From: Schizochytrium sp. TIO01
Taxonomy: Eukaryota; Sar; Bigyra; Thraustochytrida; Thraustochytriidae
Length of the DNA stretch: 64,000 nucleotides
Direction: 5' to 3'
NCBI GenBank assembly: GCA_004764695.1
Contig: SMSO01000025.1
Coordinates: forward strand, 4,318,862 to 4,382,861
This document shows positions 34,101-41,928 of this stretch, piece after piece; the stretch's first letter is position 1; every line of letters starts with the position of its first letter. The position numbers and the translations under genes were made by a program. The notes under the pieces are model-generated. The model made no database searches. It was given only the letters and a program-made list of their open reading frames with translations, and had not been told where the DNA came from.

Positions 34101-36728
34101 TCTCCCGTCATGGGTCACGAGGTTGCTGCTGCTAAAGTCACGCGGAAAAAGCTTTTACCATCTCTTGTGAAAGGAGGCGGACATCACAATCACAGCCGTA
34201 ACTCAGGTGGAGGATCTACGCAAGGAAACAGGTGGGGTCAGTCATTCCTGACCATCCCATTGGCATCCTCTGCATTGCTTCTCATTCCACTGTTAATTCA
34301 GTGCCATTTTAGTGGAGTTTGCATGGCTTTAGCGTTTTCTATAGACGACAATGAACTTAAGTATAAGCTTCAGTCAGACACAGTTCGTACCATTGCCTTG
34401 ACTATGATCACCTTTCTAGGAAGTGTAGTGACTGTCTCGACTGTTGTCTTACAGATCGTCTCCACGCGTTACACACCACGCGTTGCAATTCTCTTCCTCA
34501 GAAATTTTCGAATTGTTGTGAGTCTGACAACGTTCTTTGGTTCGACTCTTTTTGTAGAACTACAAGCTGTGCAATCTTCTGAGACTGGTATGAGTCGAAT
34601 TGGCTTCATTTGGTCTATTGTTCTTATGGTTCTTTCCTTCATCTTGCTCATGCCCTATATCGCTCACTTGCTTCGGTTCCTCGACGCCGCTCACATCTTT
34701 CGAGAGATCGGTCATGAGGGGCTGGAGCTTGCTCTTGCAGACCTCCGAGGCGGCCAGCGCCCCAACAATGGGAAGTCTCAAAATAATAAGCGTAGAGTGG
34801 CGCCCGTTGATCAAACCTCCTCCGAGGAAGGTAGCAACAAAGTCATTGAGGATTCAGCTCAAGTTAAGAAGTCTGATCAACCATCTGGGCCAGGTCCAAC
34901 TGAGAATCAAGAAGGCACGAAGACAGCTAAATTCACTAGGCAACAAGGAGTCTTGCATTCTCTGGATCAAATTTCTGACTTTTCCGTGACTGCACTGCGC
35001 CTCAAAGATAAGCACAACGCATTTCATGGTATTGATTTGCTATGCGCTTTCGCAGTTGCGTACATCCAAGGGAAGCAAGAAATTGCTGAAGATCAAGGCT
35101 TAGAACACACCAAAGTTTCAACTGCTGTTAATCGGGATCCAGATTTTGTGAGTATGTCTGATGCAATTCTGTGCGACTTGGAGTCGCAGCATATTTGGGT
35201 ACTATGGAAAGCTCTACGTCAGCTGTTAAAAATGTATGAGTTGTCCTTAGGAAAGTTTAATGATGCGATCTTACGCATAGCTCGTGGCTTGCGTCACATT
35301 GGACAAGCAGCTGCATCATGTGACGATATGAACGCAGCACATCTTTGTATCAAGTTTATGAATACAATCCTTCAGCTAGCTTTAAGCCAAGAAAATCAGC
35401 GCGCTGCCGATACTGTAATGGTCCAGTATAGATTTTATTGCGAGTTTATATTAACGCAACGAGTAGTTCACGAAAGCGTTGTAGAAGATGATGAGGAGCG
35501 AATTTCTCCCTGGTCAAATCTGATTTGCGATGTTATTGGCTACTTCCATCACTATGCTCTCTCTAGTAGTCTTACACTGCGTCCAATGACAGGTCGGATT
35601 ATTCACGATATGTGCTCGCTGGCTGCATTTGCGCGTCATTTTGATTTGAAGGATATGAAGAACTATATCCAGCAGGAAATTTTCACTTTTCTGCTGGAGT
35701 GTCCTATCCCGCCTCAGAGTAACGGGCCTATCTCTGATGCTCAGAAAGTTGACCATTTACCTCGTGAGGTCCTGCGGGCTATATTTAAGCTTGCTAGTAT
35801 ATACATTTCCGAATTTGGAGATCGCGTTTCAGATGTAGGAGGCGACGTTCGCAAAATAAAAGTTGCACTCAGATATCTCCAGCCCTCCACACTTGAAGAG
35901 GTTTGGAAAGATTTTCGCACACTGAGTTTCAAAGAAGACATTCAAGTGTCTGATCGTGCCGTCAATATCGACTCGCTAACACCCAAACAAGTTGCAGCTG
36001 TAGGAATGTTTTTTCGTTCCTTTGAAGTCGATGTCACAGAAATCGAAAGTGGAGCTGATGTAGTAGCTCGATTAATGGCCCTCAAGCGTCAATCGCGTAA
36101 TGTTAACTCCGAGGAAGCTCATGCTCCACCAAATCGGAGACAATCAGTCACAGAAGAAGGTACATCACGTCGTCTCTCGGTGGCTTCAGTTGAAGCTCTT
36201 AATATCAAGAAAGAGTATCTTGATAAATCCCAAGAAAACGAGGGAAAGCCATCGTCTGAGTCTTTCAAAGGTACCTTTGACGATGAGCGAGAAAACAGCC
36301 GTAAAAGTCTTAGTCTCGAAATGGATGTCAAAAACGATGATAATGAGGAGGAGAGCGATGATGAGATCAAGTTTGCTGCTAGTATCAACCAAGCCAAAGA
36401 GCGGATTCCCAAGGAGGAAGGAGAGAATCCTAACACAGAAATTGTTGAGATGGCGAGCGACCAGTATGTGCTAGAGACTGTTGCACTTCACCCTAATATT
36501 GGTGGTAATGCGATGGAGAGTACTACGGAACTCGTCATGGAGGTTAGCCATGCTGTACAGCCGGGAGATGAAGGAGAACACGATGCTGTTATTCCGGAAA
36601 CGGGTAGAAGTGTAAAGAGTTCAGACGATCTGAATGTTGTTGATGAAGTTCAAGAGCAAGCTTCAGCAGCTGTCACAACCTTACCAAAGCCAGAGCGCGA
36701 AGATTCGTTGCAAAACATCGAGATATAA
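25188..36728 (+). CDS. Giant membrane protein with five tandem DUF2254-like modules
   Basis: The protein has 3846 aa in one uninterrupted frame. Five modules start near residues 83, 905, 1590, 2241 and 3018. Each has four hydrophobic segments, making 20 in all, with an LQ motif ending segment 2 (VVLQMFAANF, IILQLVAARY, IALQKSASRV, IMLQINSRHL, VVLQIVSTRY). Each then has a roughly 400-residue helical region. It carries KDK-x-NA (KDKENA, KDKTNA, KDKNNL, KDKHNA; degenerate in module 2), W-x-E-W-K, IKF-x-NT-(F/Y) with QYR, and an FWE motif near residues 728, 1439, 2079, 2745 and, weaker, 3572. Module 5 (STVVLQIVSTRYTPRVAILFLR) closely recalls the bacterial DUF2254 signature 'VALQLASSQFSPRLLRxFLRD'. 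Helical-region KDK-x-NA sits where DUF2254 has 'SPGINDP'. Linkers are charged and carry RRxS-type sites, and the C-terminal 230 residues are acidic. There is no signal peptide. Function is unknown; a multipass membrane or channel-like role is only a guess. An in-frame upstream extension without ATG is possible. Confidence 0.9.
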   Translation: MTGFGSSQSDDRPNSYSQGNTSNKQTKKVHAANFDDMKSIDSVQSHASVSTHDDDEEDDKHETARMRFALGFTLPFDFGKFYLIPITIIPGIAIALQQGLWRFEDDLPLKNQIDDVVQVRATMDMIARDVVIVLGLLVTSSFVVLQMFAANFLTHTISLFFRNRSLFLILAFICMSAIFCVVVDTMVHEEFNLYISIRIAYALRMLSLSITFPYFNFLVNFLSSESLIKQVCENAVQCLHSLGKLVVEEKGDYDDDVLSVHSARAWLSGWPKARSMTQDKIEKAVVSHQVDWINAVELLTDIGLSTLKQKDKENANNAMLSLYTIACEYSHSKMSGKVPDSWFLLSDPIRIRPDFSSLSVEVLDNLESKEIWCEWKILRAYQLLLETSNTLDMPNLCGLAAFYTRKIGELAAQRGQREVVEVCIKFLNTYIAYLIHEKNIPVLSGVLNEYRELGVEMVRMDAFFTNMIKEIDSTLSSAERQRKSSVILRSITLARRSMRGHYGNAATNSTSLDPQSLSLHHMRRQRKSLGSIRNEIASARRQSGDATAAGSALYNIKAIAPGRLTNFISGIRGTFIQGQDDFDNRSTARMRSMRSRFINQKLHYSKMLGTVANNLRQHLVASTDHTLGIIAETIAHDMGEICAEAYKNECEAHEELLAIFLTLDDTQTQSSQRQTHRGIRRSQVKLATYYLVGGDIELAKEIHQDMEEEPMFRIRQIYRELVAMDTENFWEISFRSRNLDYLSPPYRAQLKTFFGWFEDFSFEKLGKMDNDLFDVSKNVHLGVNDEDQEGHSESSLGQEEKDESQEHGSPIAMSTEENDGQERDGASASLCSDRDESEADISMSEKSEAKRRTRASIDVRRRSILESDIRRPSVVKSETEQVLEDLNQKTGSLCWRLQLFGEDGLLRIFINTSLYTVGCLVVGVLLDQWNGSSAVPVSFTQFEADVMISGLAVTSILLYVVLCVSSMIILQLVAARYKFHPDMLSFLRDPILYFILAQIMVSCMLTTMISIYIEEEAVPKRTIRFTIVLIMLNIVLLLVYYTRLFFVLQPDSILNNVQRRTLSHVRVAIGRTNTLRNLKKKCATGTTKSQFLRMNTITARYGPTQNNTTDAKAEQSAAKASLDKLREEVWYHQFQAHEHIKRICDFAFACVQDSDETNLNKAISILLVIIKEYAVSKKKLPDEWFEVRGLLRRTSDFINFSAYRITLVTEQRVWFEWKVLAQYLLIFDECIKLARVDACQAVTLKTGSIAKGFIQANDTNAYRVAINFINTFMRRAINNKSNEVAGQLVMQNYMLMQEIIRTKFDERTEPVVQERWRAIISDQGRYQKYYAQVALLKGLGAIVENVAMSLSQICSVALEVDELVHIDMLELLLTVDDTADGDQDSLVGIRRAQAKLGLKYIITNNESFARMVASDFEVETYSRLKNIVDEMLSTNRAEYWEVSENGLPTEFLSHEEKMQLATFFTFVEEEKAAEELNNPSGSKPAPPLKPYIDEILENKTSKQLGFRPRTQQELIDRRRMAGGSSRSLQSIDDKLKATTNTFRMGTGRSASISIVNNHTSILDDGFSVSQLDDFLEAIFAQVKGQLPMQELCTRLLLPLTLMGIFTIVLLSISFAVDNVMAQDDETIKFTLSDIWSLSNEPKDTTLPAELVIRIFSVIMMCSLIALQKSASRVVRHVWMLFRSARWVQVIWLLDICAVSFALLNAGFSIEKARPTLSLISVILASLSVMTLYPYFSYFFVFLDENRLLTHVVLQDLRMLNQLSKSSDSTSNVLHLVHSLQRVADFASSTIRVKDKTNAMKSVNALYCIARCYLNVKQNLETSFFFKFNELPELASMSDFARLSIDFRTTISEDRSWVEWKFLRHLLILFQESVGHMAEVCYRIVISTRELAEAAMRKGDLALLDLSIKFLNTFLKIALERMDIRLVYNIMFQYRKLGENIINGRLLSPNNNITAKESDRYVLDIAFFFRHYAHVAQSRGIGFVTELITHDLFVLCMAASRRNAKCHDDLLNISLQSYSKDSSIGRRGVRRAQLKLSAFYIVQKRMAHMEKVLEEILSEDNLDQIIRAYADLSAPEVSLNFWEINERNYNIDHMIPEQHRALRELLERFPENLRDLCHGFESRVHKRIDVKANQGSDRPASSSKKSESTGNTQSLESVFSGFSREIVIRARESAKRVEARDASSVNRKTMRYLGMQKARFGSTMRILSTSNAENGGKPGESPGSSMENLNTGSSMANASQKAWFVVVLLLFIALSATFIAAALDSNLSTAHLFLFLPSTTVKDRQQTLKFLGKASVVIFCIVLTPTLIMLQINSRHLLGVIAEQFFKDRRVAFLLTYYSSAAVYCLAAHYVTTDTYAPRLAVLASGAVVATLICFLFPYFATVFEFLDPHGVVMRMLKHSTKAVNESTTARKPSHSKIIFEQMQLDRLLQQLTGFANASLRDKDKNNLTNVVRVLSTFMEHYLYLKSRLDQRWFDATGRHMRISQDFGSLEPDQLVIMSETRTWVEAKLLRQFLGLFNEALVNMQESCFLIAIETVKIGHLAIEVLDYHTVELVVKMLNTYLRSCLNKRAIRAIYNTLHQYRQFAELLVISSAGQHQPLNKFAISIAQYLRYYGSVAASMRIEFVVQVIAFDLARMCETAFTLGFDNNVTNDRTLAELLALFDSMQPSTSTANVVSEFERREQVCKEFGNNMESIARASMCLATLYLEMGDQHRADVIIDKLNESCQPNILERARDKIEKCTERDFWEANDRGSNFDFLPESRRAKLMQLFMALRNGEERLRERESALVIRAGADPTKIKSLNMPNSLFAAIHRRAAESRSSGLVPAVNNGPSLATISLAHAAMMRKVKRIRDAREQHEKEQVQIEQDDSVETQALVMQSFMGAHMEESTRSTRHRNSVREMAHATRVRQSRRGSANNLLSLFAGTSKAAQRAHEENMNEGSVVSFTSVASMTETRQGRGAYNSVASLDGPGSPVMGHEVAAAKVTRKKLLPSLVKGGGHHNHSRNSGGGSTQGNRWGQSFLTIPLASSALLLIPLLIQCHFSGVCMALAFSIDDNELKYKLQSDTVRTIALTMITFLGSVVTVSTVVLQIVSTRYTPRVAILFLRNFRIVVSLTTFFGSTLFVELQAVQSSETGMSRIGFIWSIVLMVLSFILLMPYIAHLLRFLDAAHIFREIGHEGLELALADLRGGQRPNNGKSQNNKRRVAPVDQTSSEEGSNKVIEDSAQVKKSDQPSGPGPTENQEGTKTAKFTRQQGVLHSLDQISDFSVTALRLKDKHNAFHGIDLLCAFAVAYIQGKQEIAEDQGLEHTKVSTAVNRDPDFVSMSDAILCDLESQHIWVLWKALRQLLKMYELSLGKFNDAILRIARGLRHIGQAAASCDDMNAAHLCIKFMNTILQLALSQENQRAADTVMVQYRFYCEFILTQRVVHESVVEDDEERISPWSNLICDVIGYFHHYALSSSLTLRPMTGRIIHDMCSLAAFARHFDLKDMKNYIQQEIFTFLLECPIPPQSNGPISDAQKVDHLPREVLRAIFKLASIYISEFGDRVSDVGGDVRKIKVALRYLQPSTLEEVWKDFRTLSFKEDIQVSDRAVNIDSLTPKQVAAVGMFFRSFEVDVTEIESGADVVARLMALKRQSRNVNSEEAHAPPNRRQSVTEEGTSRRLSVASVEALNIKKEYLDKSQENEGKPSSESFKGTFDDERENSRKSLSLEMDVKNDDNEEESDDEIKFAASINQAKERIPKEEGENPNTEIVEMASDQYVLETVALHPNIGGNAMESTTELVMEVSHAVQPGDEGEHDAVIPETGRSVKSSDDLNVVDEVQEQASAAVTTLPKPEREDSLQNIEI

Positions 36729-37199
36729 AATAGATCAGGTTTAAAACGCCTGGGTAAATAAGCTTATTGGTTAATTTGCATATCCCTATGAAGAATTTTC
36801 TGATTTCTTCGTGTTGGAGGATGTATACGTCAGAAAAATAGACTACTTTTGTTTTGTACTATTTTATTTTAAAAAATATATATATATATTTCTGATTTTA
36901 CCTCTGAGAATTGTGTTCAGGCTATTTTAGATCAAGGAAAAGAACAGATTGCACGTTTCTTCTGTTGTTTACACATGTTTTTACTTGAAAAGGCGCTCAT
37001 GAACTGACAATACCGCACTAAAAGAATACTCTTGGAGAATACCCTTTTCGGTTATCCAATCTTTTATGTTGACAACTTGACAAGTCTTTTTAATTTCAAA
37101 GAATAAGAATACGAAAAATCGGTTTGCTTTAGATGGTTGGGGGTAAAGAGTTAGAGGTTACGGATAAGTGTTATGCAAGTTGGATCTAAATCTGGTAAT
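36729..37199. other. Convergent spacer
   Basis: This is a short AT-rich gap with a TA run (about 36876-36889) between the 3' ends of the giant gene and RagA. Nothing further was seen. Confidence 0.6.
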
Positions 37200-38105
37200 T
37201 TAAAGTCGCAAGATCTGGTCAAAGCTAGCGCGTGCCCGCTTGAGATTGTGGTGTACGATTGCTGGCTGAATATCGGGGTCTGAAACGATGACCATGATGT
37301 ATGTGTTGGCAGTGAAGACATCGATGAAGGCTGTAAACTTTGAGTTGCTGACTTCCATAGCCTGGAACTGAGACATCGATTTGCCACAGCTGAGCTTAAA
37401 TTGTTTGATGATATTGGATATCTTTTCAAATCGGTGCATGTCTCCATGGAGTTTCCGGGTCGCGTGTGAGATGACTAGGAAAGTAGCGTGTTCAAAAAGA
37501 ACGACCTCATCACCCTCAAGAATTTCACACAGCTTACCAAGGTTACTCTCTAGGATCTCCATGTCGGGAATGAGGGAGTAGACAATAGCGGACCATGCCT
37601 TATAGAGTGTTTCATCCCAAATCGATGTGCCGAAGCAACGAACCTTCATGCCAGCCGAGTGACCAAGAATGAGAGCTTGGCGTTCCTCAAACATTTTCTG
37701 GCGCAACATGGGATCGTGGAAGATATCCATCTTATGGATGAGGACAAAGATGTTCGCATTATCAGAGTTTTGCGTGATTGCCTCAAGACATCCTTCGTAG
37801 TACTGAAGGTCCTTCTCCAGCTGCGTGCCTGTACTCTCAATGTTAAATACGTAGATAAGCACCGCGACGTTGCTGAAAATGTGGTCCCGCTGCGATTCAA
37901 AGTAGCTCTCATAGAAGGCGTCCTGACCACCACAGTCCCACAAGTTCAGTACTAAGTTGCCCAGAAAACGCACATGCGAGTGTTCTACATCCAAGGTTGG
38001 CGAGAGCCGCATTGTGTCCCTCGCAAGGTAGTTGGCAAAAATGATGGATCGCATCGAGGTCTTTCCTGACCCGCTGCTGCCCATCAGCAGCACCTTTTGC
38101 TTCAT
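37200..38105 (-). CDS. RagA: Rag-family small GTPase, RagA/B type
   Basis: The protein has 301 aa from ATG 38105. It carries G1 GSSGSGKTS (residues 9-17), the RagA/B switch region [16 protein letters not shown]3 WDCGGQ, and G4 HKMD (NKxD-type, as in RagA). The [13 protein letters not shown] block and the C-terminal roadblock half ([13 protein letters not shown]-like, [28 protein letters not shown]) are the RagA/Gtr1 hallmarks. RagA/B pairs with RagC/D on lysosomal or vacuolar membranes and recruits TORC1 when amino acids are present. Length is close to that of human RagA. The gene has no visible intron. Confidence 0.97.
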   Translation of the reverse strand: MKQKVLLMGSSGSGKTSMRSIIFANYLARDTMRLSPTLDVEHSHVRFLGNLVLNLWDCGGQDAFYESYFESQRDHIFSNVAVLIYVFNIESTGTQLEKDLQYYEGCLEAITQNSDNANIFVLIHKMDIFHDPMLRQKMFEERQALILGHSAGMKVRCFGTSIWDETLYKAWSAIVYSLIPDMEILESNLGKLCEILEGDEVVLFEHATFLVISHATRKLHGDMHRFEKISNIIKQFKLSCGKSMSQFQAMEVSNSKFTAFIDVFTANTYIMVIVSDPDIQPAIVHHNLKRARASFDQILRL

Positions 38106-40153
38106 TTTTCTTCGCCAATTTTATGACTTCCGCTGCAATTCCTTCGCAAGTCTCAGCGACACGAGTCACAGTCTGCGAAGCAGAATCTGGCGTCTATCTA
38201 TCCCTTCGTCGAAGGTTCTTGACGAGAGAGGAGACTAATATATACCAAGTTGACAGAGCAGAGAGAGCTTCGCGTCCGCTTCGCCAATGTACTCGTCCGC
38301 TCGCTCGCAGCCAGCAACGCTAGTTGTTGCGCAGCTTCGCAGAGGCTATCCTGCGAGACCAAACCACCAGGGGGACCTGGCAACTCCGCAGCGACGTCTC
38401 CCACGGGGGCGCCTCTGCACGGGAAGTCACCGTTCGAGGATTGATTGAGCGTGATCTTCATAAAAATCTTACCAACTAATGTTATAAATTCAAAACAAAA
38501 CCCAAAATGAATATCAATAATATATCATATCGAACAACAAAACAAAACAAATCAAATGACATCATTAAAAAAACAAACATCCCCATCAATAAGTTAGCGG
38601 AGAGAAGGAAAAGAAAAGAACAGAAAGGAAAAGAAGACGCTCTGGCAGATGATCCAGCAGTTCCAGGCGTTCCCATCAAGATCGCCGATCCCAAAGTTCC
38701 AGATGATCCATAAGATCCAACACCAGAAATTAGTTCCAGCAGTTCTATAAGTTCCAAGAGAACCAGATGTTCCTCAGAGGGCGCAGCGCACGCGTGCGCC
38801 AGCCTTCTTCTTTTTCTTCTTCTTCTTCTTCTAATACGCTGCGGCGGCTTCTCGCCTGCTCGCTGGAGAGCGAGGCTGGAGACGGCCTGTGGATGCAGGC
38901 TCTTGAAGGCGGGTGCGGTCTGCAGGGACGCCCATCGTCTACCGCGACCTGAAGAGGCGAACGAAGAGTCCGTTGGGATGGTCTTGCCGGGAGTTACGAT
39001 TGATTGGCCTCGTGCCCCAAAACATGAATGAAAGAGAGAAAGAATAAATTAAATTTAATAAAAATAAAGAATGAAGAATGAAAGAAAATAATTGAACTGA
39101 TATGATTGTTCCTGTTTCGAGTTATTTGCTTATTGCTATTATCATGTTTTAATATTGTATTTGCTTCTTCTTCTTCTTCTTCTTCTTCTGGCTATTGTTA
39201 TTTTGTATGAGTGCTAGGATGATGACGGCTTTAAATAAATAAGTAAATAAATAAATAAATAAATAAATAAGGTTTTTAAAAGCACCGTTTTTTAATAAAA
39301 AGTTGAATAATCATTCACAGTAGTTTTGGGGTGAATAAAATATACTATAAAATGATTTGCATTTATCAAAAGTTATTTATTCCAAGTTAAAATCAAATGA
39401 AATGAAATAAAATGAAAAATTTAGAGCATCAGCAAATGAGAAGCTCTAAAAACTCCGAAGAAACCATGAGTTCTTGATTGCTTTGCAGTCCTCGGGCCAA
39501 ATCGTTTCACGACGGAGGAGCCAAGGAGTGCTGCTCGTGTACACTACCGATCGATCTGCACCCTTTCCTCGACGTCGAAGGGGTTCTTCCATTCATTCAT
39601 CCGGGTGATTACGGTGCCTCATTTAACATCGGTGATTGAAATACGCAACAATTTTCAGAGCAGGAAGTGCATTAATTAATTATAGTATGGCACGATCTCT
39701 GTCCTACTTTCCCTGTTTGCTCTACTTTGTCGCCTCCGTTTCTCTACTTGCAGCTTCGGAATAGTTCACTGTAAACTGCGCTTTACACTGCAGTATTTGA
39801 TTTTATTCTGGTGTGCACGTTGAGCTGTGAAATGAAGTAAACACGTTGGAGACACTCGAGTTGAAGTTACTCTGAGCTATGTACCTACAGCGTCAACGCT
39901 CCGAGCAGCCTGAGGTTCTCCTGCGAACGCTGCACATGCGTGTTGATCAAAGGCAGCTCCATTCTGGAGCAGAAGGTGCTTTTGTTTCGTTCATTCCTTC
40001 GTTCACAGTTTTTAACACATTATGGCAGTACACTTACATTCTATTACACATTCTTGAGGGTAAAATTCGCTCTTTCTGTGCGATTCTTCGTGCGCTCGAG
40101 GCCTCTGCTGCAGATCTCGAACTCGTTTCGCTCCGTAGCGAGGTCGAAGAACG
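38106..40153. other. 2-kb divergent region between RagA and selenoprotein T
   Basis: No supported gene. It holds both promoters, CTT runs (about 38806-38832 and 39164-39190), degenerate GTTCCAG/GATCCA-rich sequence (38640-38770) and an AAAT array (39233-39270). Short frames with repeated Pro/Asp or Gly come from that simple sequence. Confidence 0.55.
39233..39270. repeat. AAAT tetranucleotide microsatellite
   Basis: About nine AAAT units with one variant unit (AAGT). Confidence 0.9.
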
Positions 40154-40897
40154 ATGCGGTGGCGCGCGGCTGCTTCTGCCGCGTTGGCGGCGGTGACGCT
40201 GCTTGGCGGCGTAGGCTCCGGCAACCGCTTCGACGACGGAGGTCTGGTAATTGCCGCTGCGGAGCCCGTGCACAAAGCTCATGAAGTCATAGATGTCTCG
40301 GGCAACAGTGAGGACGAAGACGAACTCGATGGCTGGGAAGGAGATGCGTCCTTTGCAGACGGCGAGGACGTTTCCTCGGCGCTGGCATCCGAAAAGGCTG
40401 CCTTTGGGGGCCAGGACCCTGTGCAGATTTTTGTGGAGTTTTGTACCAGTTGAAACTACCGCAGCAACTTTATGGCTTTGAAGCGCTTCTTGGAGAAGGA
40501 ATACCCCAACCTCCAAGGAAATATCTTTGGCAGCAATTATCAGTCCTCGTGGATCATTCCTTACCTTTTGCAAGGTGCAGGTGTGATGCAAGTGGCTGCC
40601 ATTGCGCTCATGGTGTTTGGAGACCAACTCTTTAGCATGCTCGGGATCCAGACCCCAGAGATTGTCACTTTTATGCGGCAATATCAGGTTCAGACATTCA
40701 TGTTCCTCTTTGTGCTCAGCAGTGTGGCGCAAAACCTGGCGGCATCCGGTGCTTTCGAAATTGCGGTCGGTGACAAGGTCGTCTACTCCAAGCTTCAGGC
40801 AGGACGCATGCCTACGCTCGAGGAAATAGTGAACCTTCTTGATGATGCTGGCGTGCATCGCCTAGGAGGACGCCCTTTTGAGGATCGACAAATCTAA
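40154..40897 (+). CDS. SELENOT: Selenoprotein T with in-frame UGA (selenocysteine)
   Basis: Two abutting frames read as one protein of 247 aa if TGA at 40451-40453 is selenocysteine (residue 100). The sequence across it is VEFCTS-U-NYRSNF, matching the SELENOT redox motif C-x-x-U followed by Y-R. Downstream, EKEYPNLQGNIFGSNYQ, MVFGDQLFSMLGIQTPEI and AASGAFEIAVGDKVVYSKLQAGRMPTLEEIV match the SELENOT thioredoxin-like core and its 'STGAFEIxxNDxxVWSKLExGxxPxxxxLV' C-terminus. The N-terminus MRWRAAASAALAAVTLLGG is a signal peptide, and the hydrophobic stretch around residues 140-155 fits ER membrane association. SELENOT is an ER oxidoreductase linked to Ca2+ and redox balance. A SECIS-like hairpin lies 240 nt downstream. 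The Met at 40472 is only an internal residue. Confidence 0.95.
40451..40453 (+). other. UGA selenocysteine codon
   Basis: This TGA is in frame with the codons before it (TGT ACC AGT) and after it (AAC TAC CGC), and both sides encode conserved SELENOT sequence. It occupies the Sec position of the CxxU active site, so it is read as Sec rather than stop. Confidence 0.93.
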
Positions 40898-41928
40898 ATA
40901 CACATGGCCTCCTGTGCATAGACAAGCAAGTAAAGAACCCTTTCCTCCAATACTAGGACGATCAACAGAGCAAGTCTTGCTCAACAGGTCGCCGGCTTCT
41001 TTCACGTAATGTTTACCCCTGTCCGGTCATATTCTATTATCACTATTCGTACAGTATTCGCGACTGGCATCGATAAGTGTGGATTAATTACATCACTAAA
41101 GTTTGTATGTACACCCGAAATTATTTTGGTCAAGCAATATTTTGCACTGATGACGGACTGTCCTGTTAAAGCTTACACTCTGGTGCTGGTGAAACGCCCA
41201 GGGGACAGGGCTGTCCCGACAATGACGTCAAGTAGGATCTACAGATGATTTTCTCATATGTGGCTCTGTGCTTGGGGTGGCGGCGTGGTACACTGCTGCC
41301 CGCAAGGAGCTCTCTATGGCATCTATTGGGCCTAAATATCTTCTGCCTTTATTGCAGGAAAACGGCTCATTATAATGCTTGGGAAGGCTAGCGTTGGAAG
41401 ACACCGTGTAGATCAGCTTCATTTGGTTTCAAGTCTGCAAAATTAATAACCAAGAGTCGCTTCAAAGCCACTACACTGTGTTCATTCACCTGACTGGAGT
41501 TCATGTTGCAAATCGAGATATGGGATAGGTTCGCTGTTTTTATACAACATATCCTCCCTCGAAAGGCTTGTGAACCGCTTCTTGCTCGGCAAAAGTATTG
41601 TTTGGAGTTTAAATTCTAAGCGTGGGGTATGCACAAAGTTTATTATAACTTTTAAATTAGTAATTTTACATATACTTAGTACTCCTGAATCAGTCATATT
41701 TGTAAATGAAGAAGACTTCTGACATGGGTTTCTGGTTGGGCTCTTGCTCTATTTCTATTTAAAATCACCCTGAAACTCGATGATACAATGCATTAAACCA
41801 CGTATTTTAATACATTCATTCTCTTATCGAGATTCTGCCTGTTCTCCACGCAGGGGAAAAGTTATAAAAATGAAATCAAAACTACCCACCCAACCAACAT
41901 CAAACTCAAAATATAAATTACGACATAA
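40898..41928. other. Convergent 3' region of selenoprotein T and PH-domain genes
   Basis: No supported gene. The left part is the presumed 3' UTR of selenoprotein T and carries the SECIS-like hairpin. The rest is AT-rich. Confidence 0.6.
41141..41232 (+). promoter_or_regulatory. SECIS element candidate in the selenoprotein T 3' UTR
   Basis: Found by hand pairing. The 5' quartet strand is ATGAC (41150-41154) and the 3' quartet strand is CGAC (41217-41220), giving the tandem G.A/A.G pairs. Between them, GGACTGTCCTGTT (41155-41167) pairs with GACAGGGCTGTCC (41204-41216) as about 12 bp including one U-U mismatch and G-U wobbles. The 5' strand ends in AAA (41168-41170), the conserved apical adenosines. 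The apical part can fold a small extra helix (GCTT-CAC with GTGAA-GC), as in type II SECIS. A short lower helix is possible (TTTG 41141-41144 with CAAG 41229-41232). The apical loop is long, which is the main weakness. Confidence 0.7.

Noticed and set aside
38482-38757. 91-codon minus frame with Gly-Ser and hydrophobic stretches
   Set aside because: It comes from degenerate GTTCCAG/GATCCA simple sequence and AT-rich DNA; no domain and no conserved start.
40472-40897. Separate 141-aa gene starting at ATG 40472
   Set aside because: It is the C-terminal part of selenoprotein T. The Met is internal and the CxxU motif and signal peptide lie upstream across the UGA.
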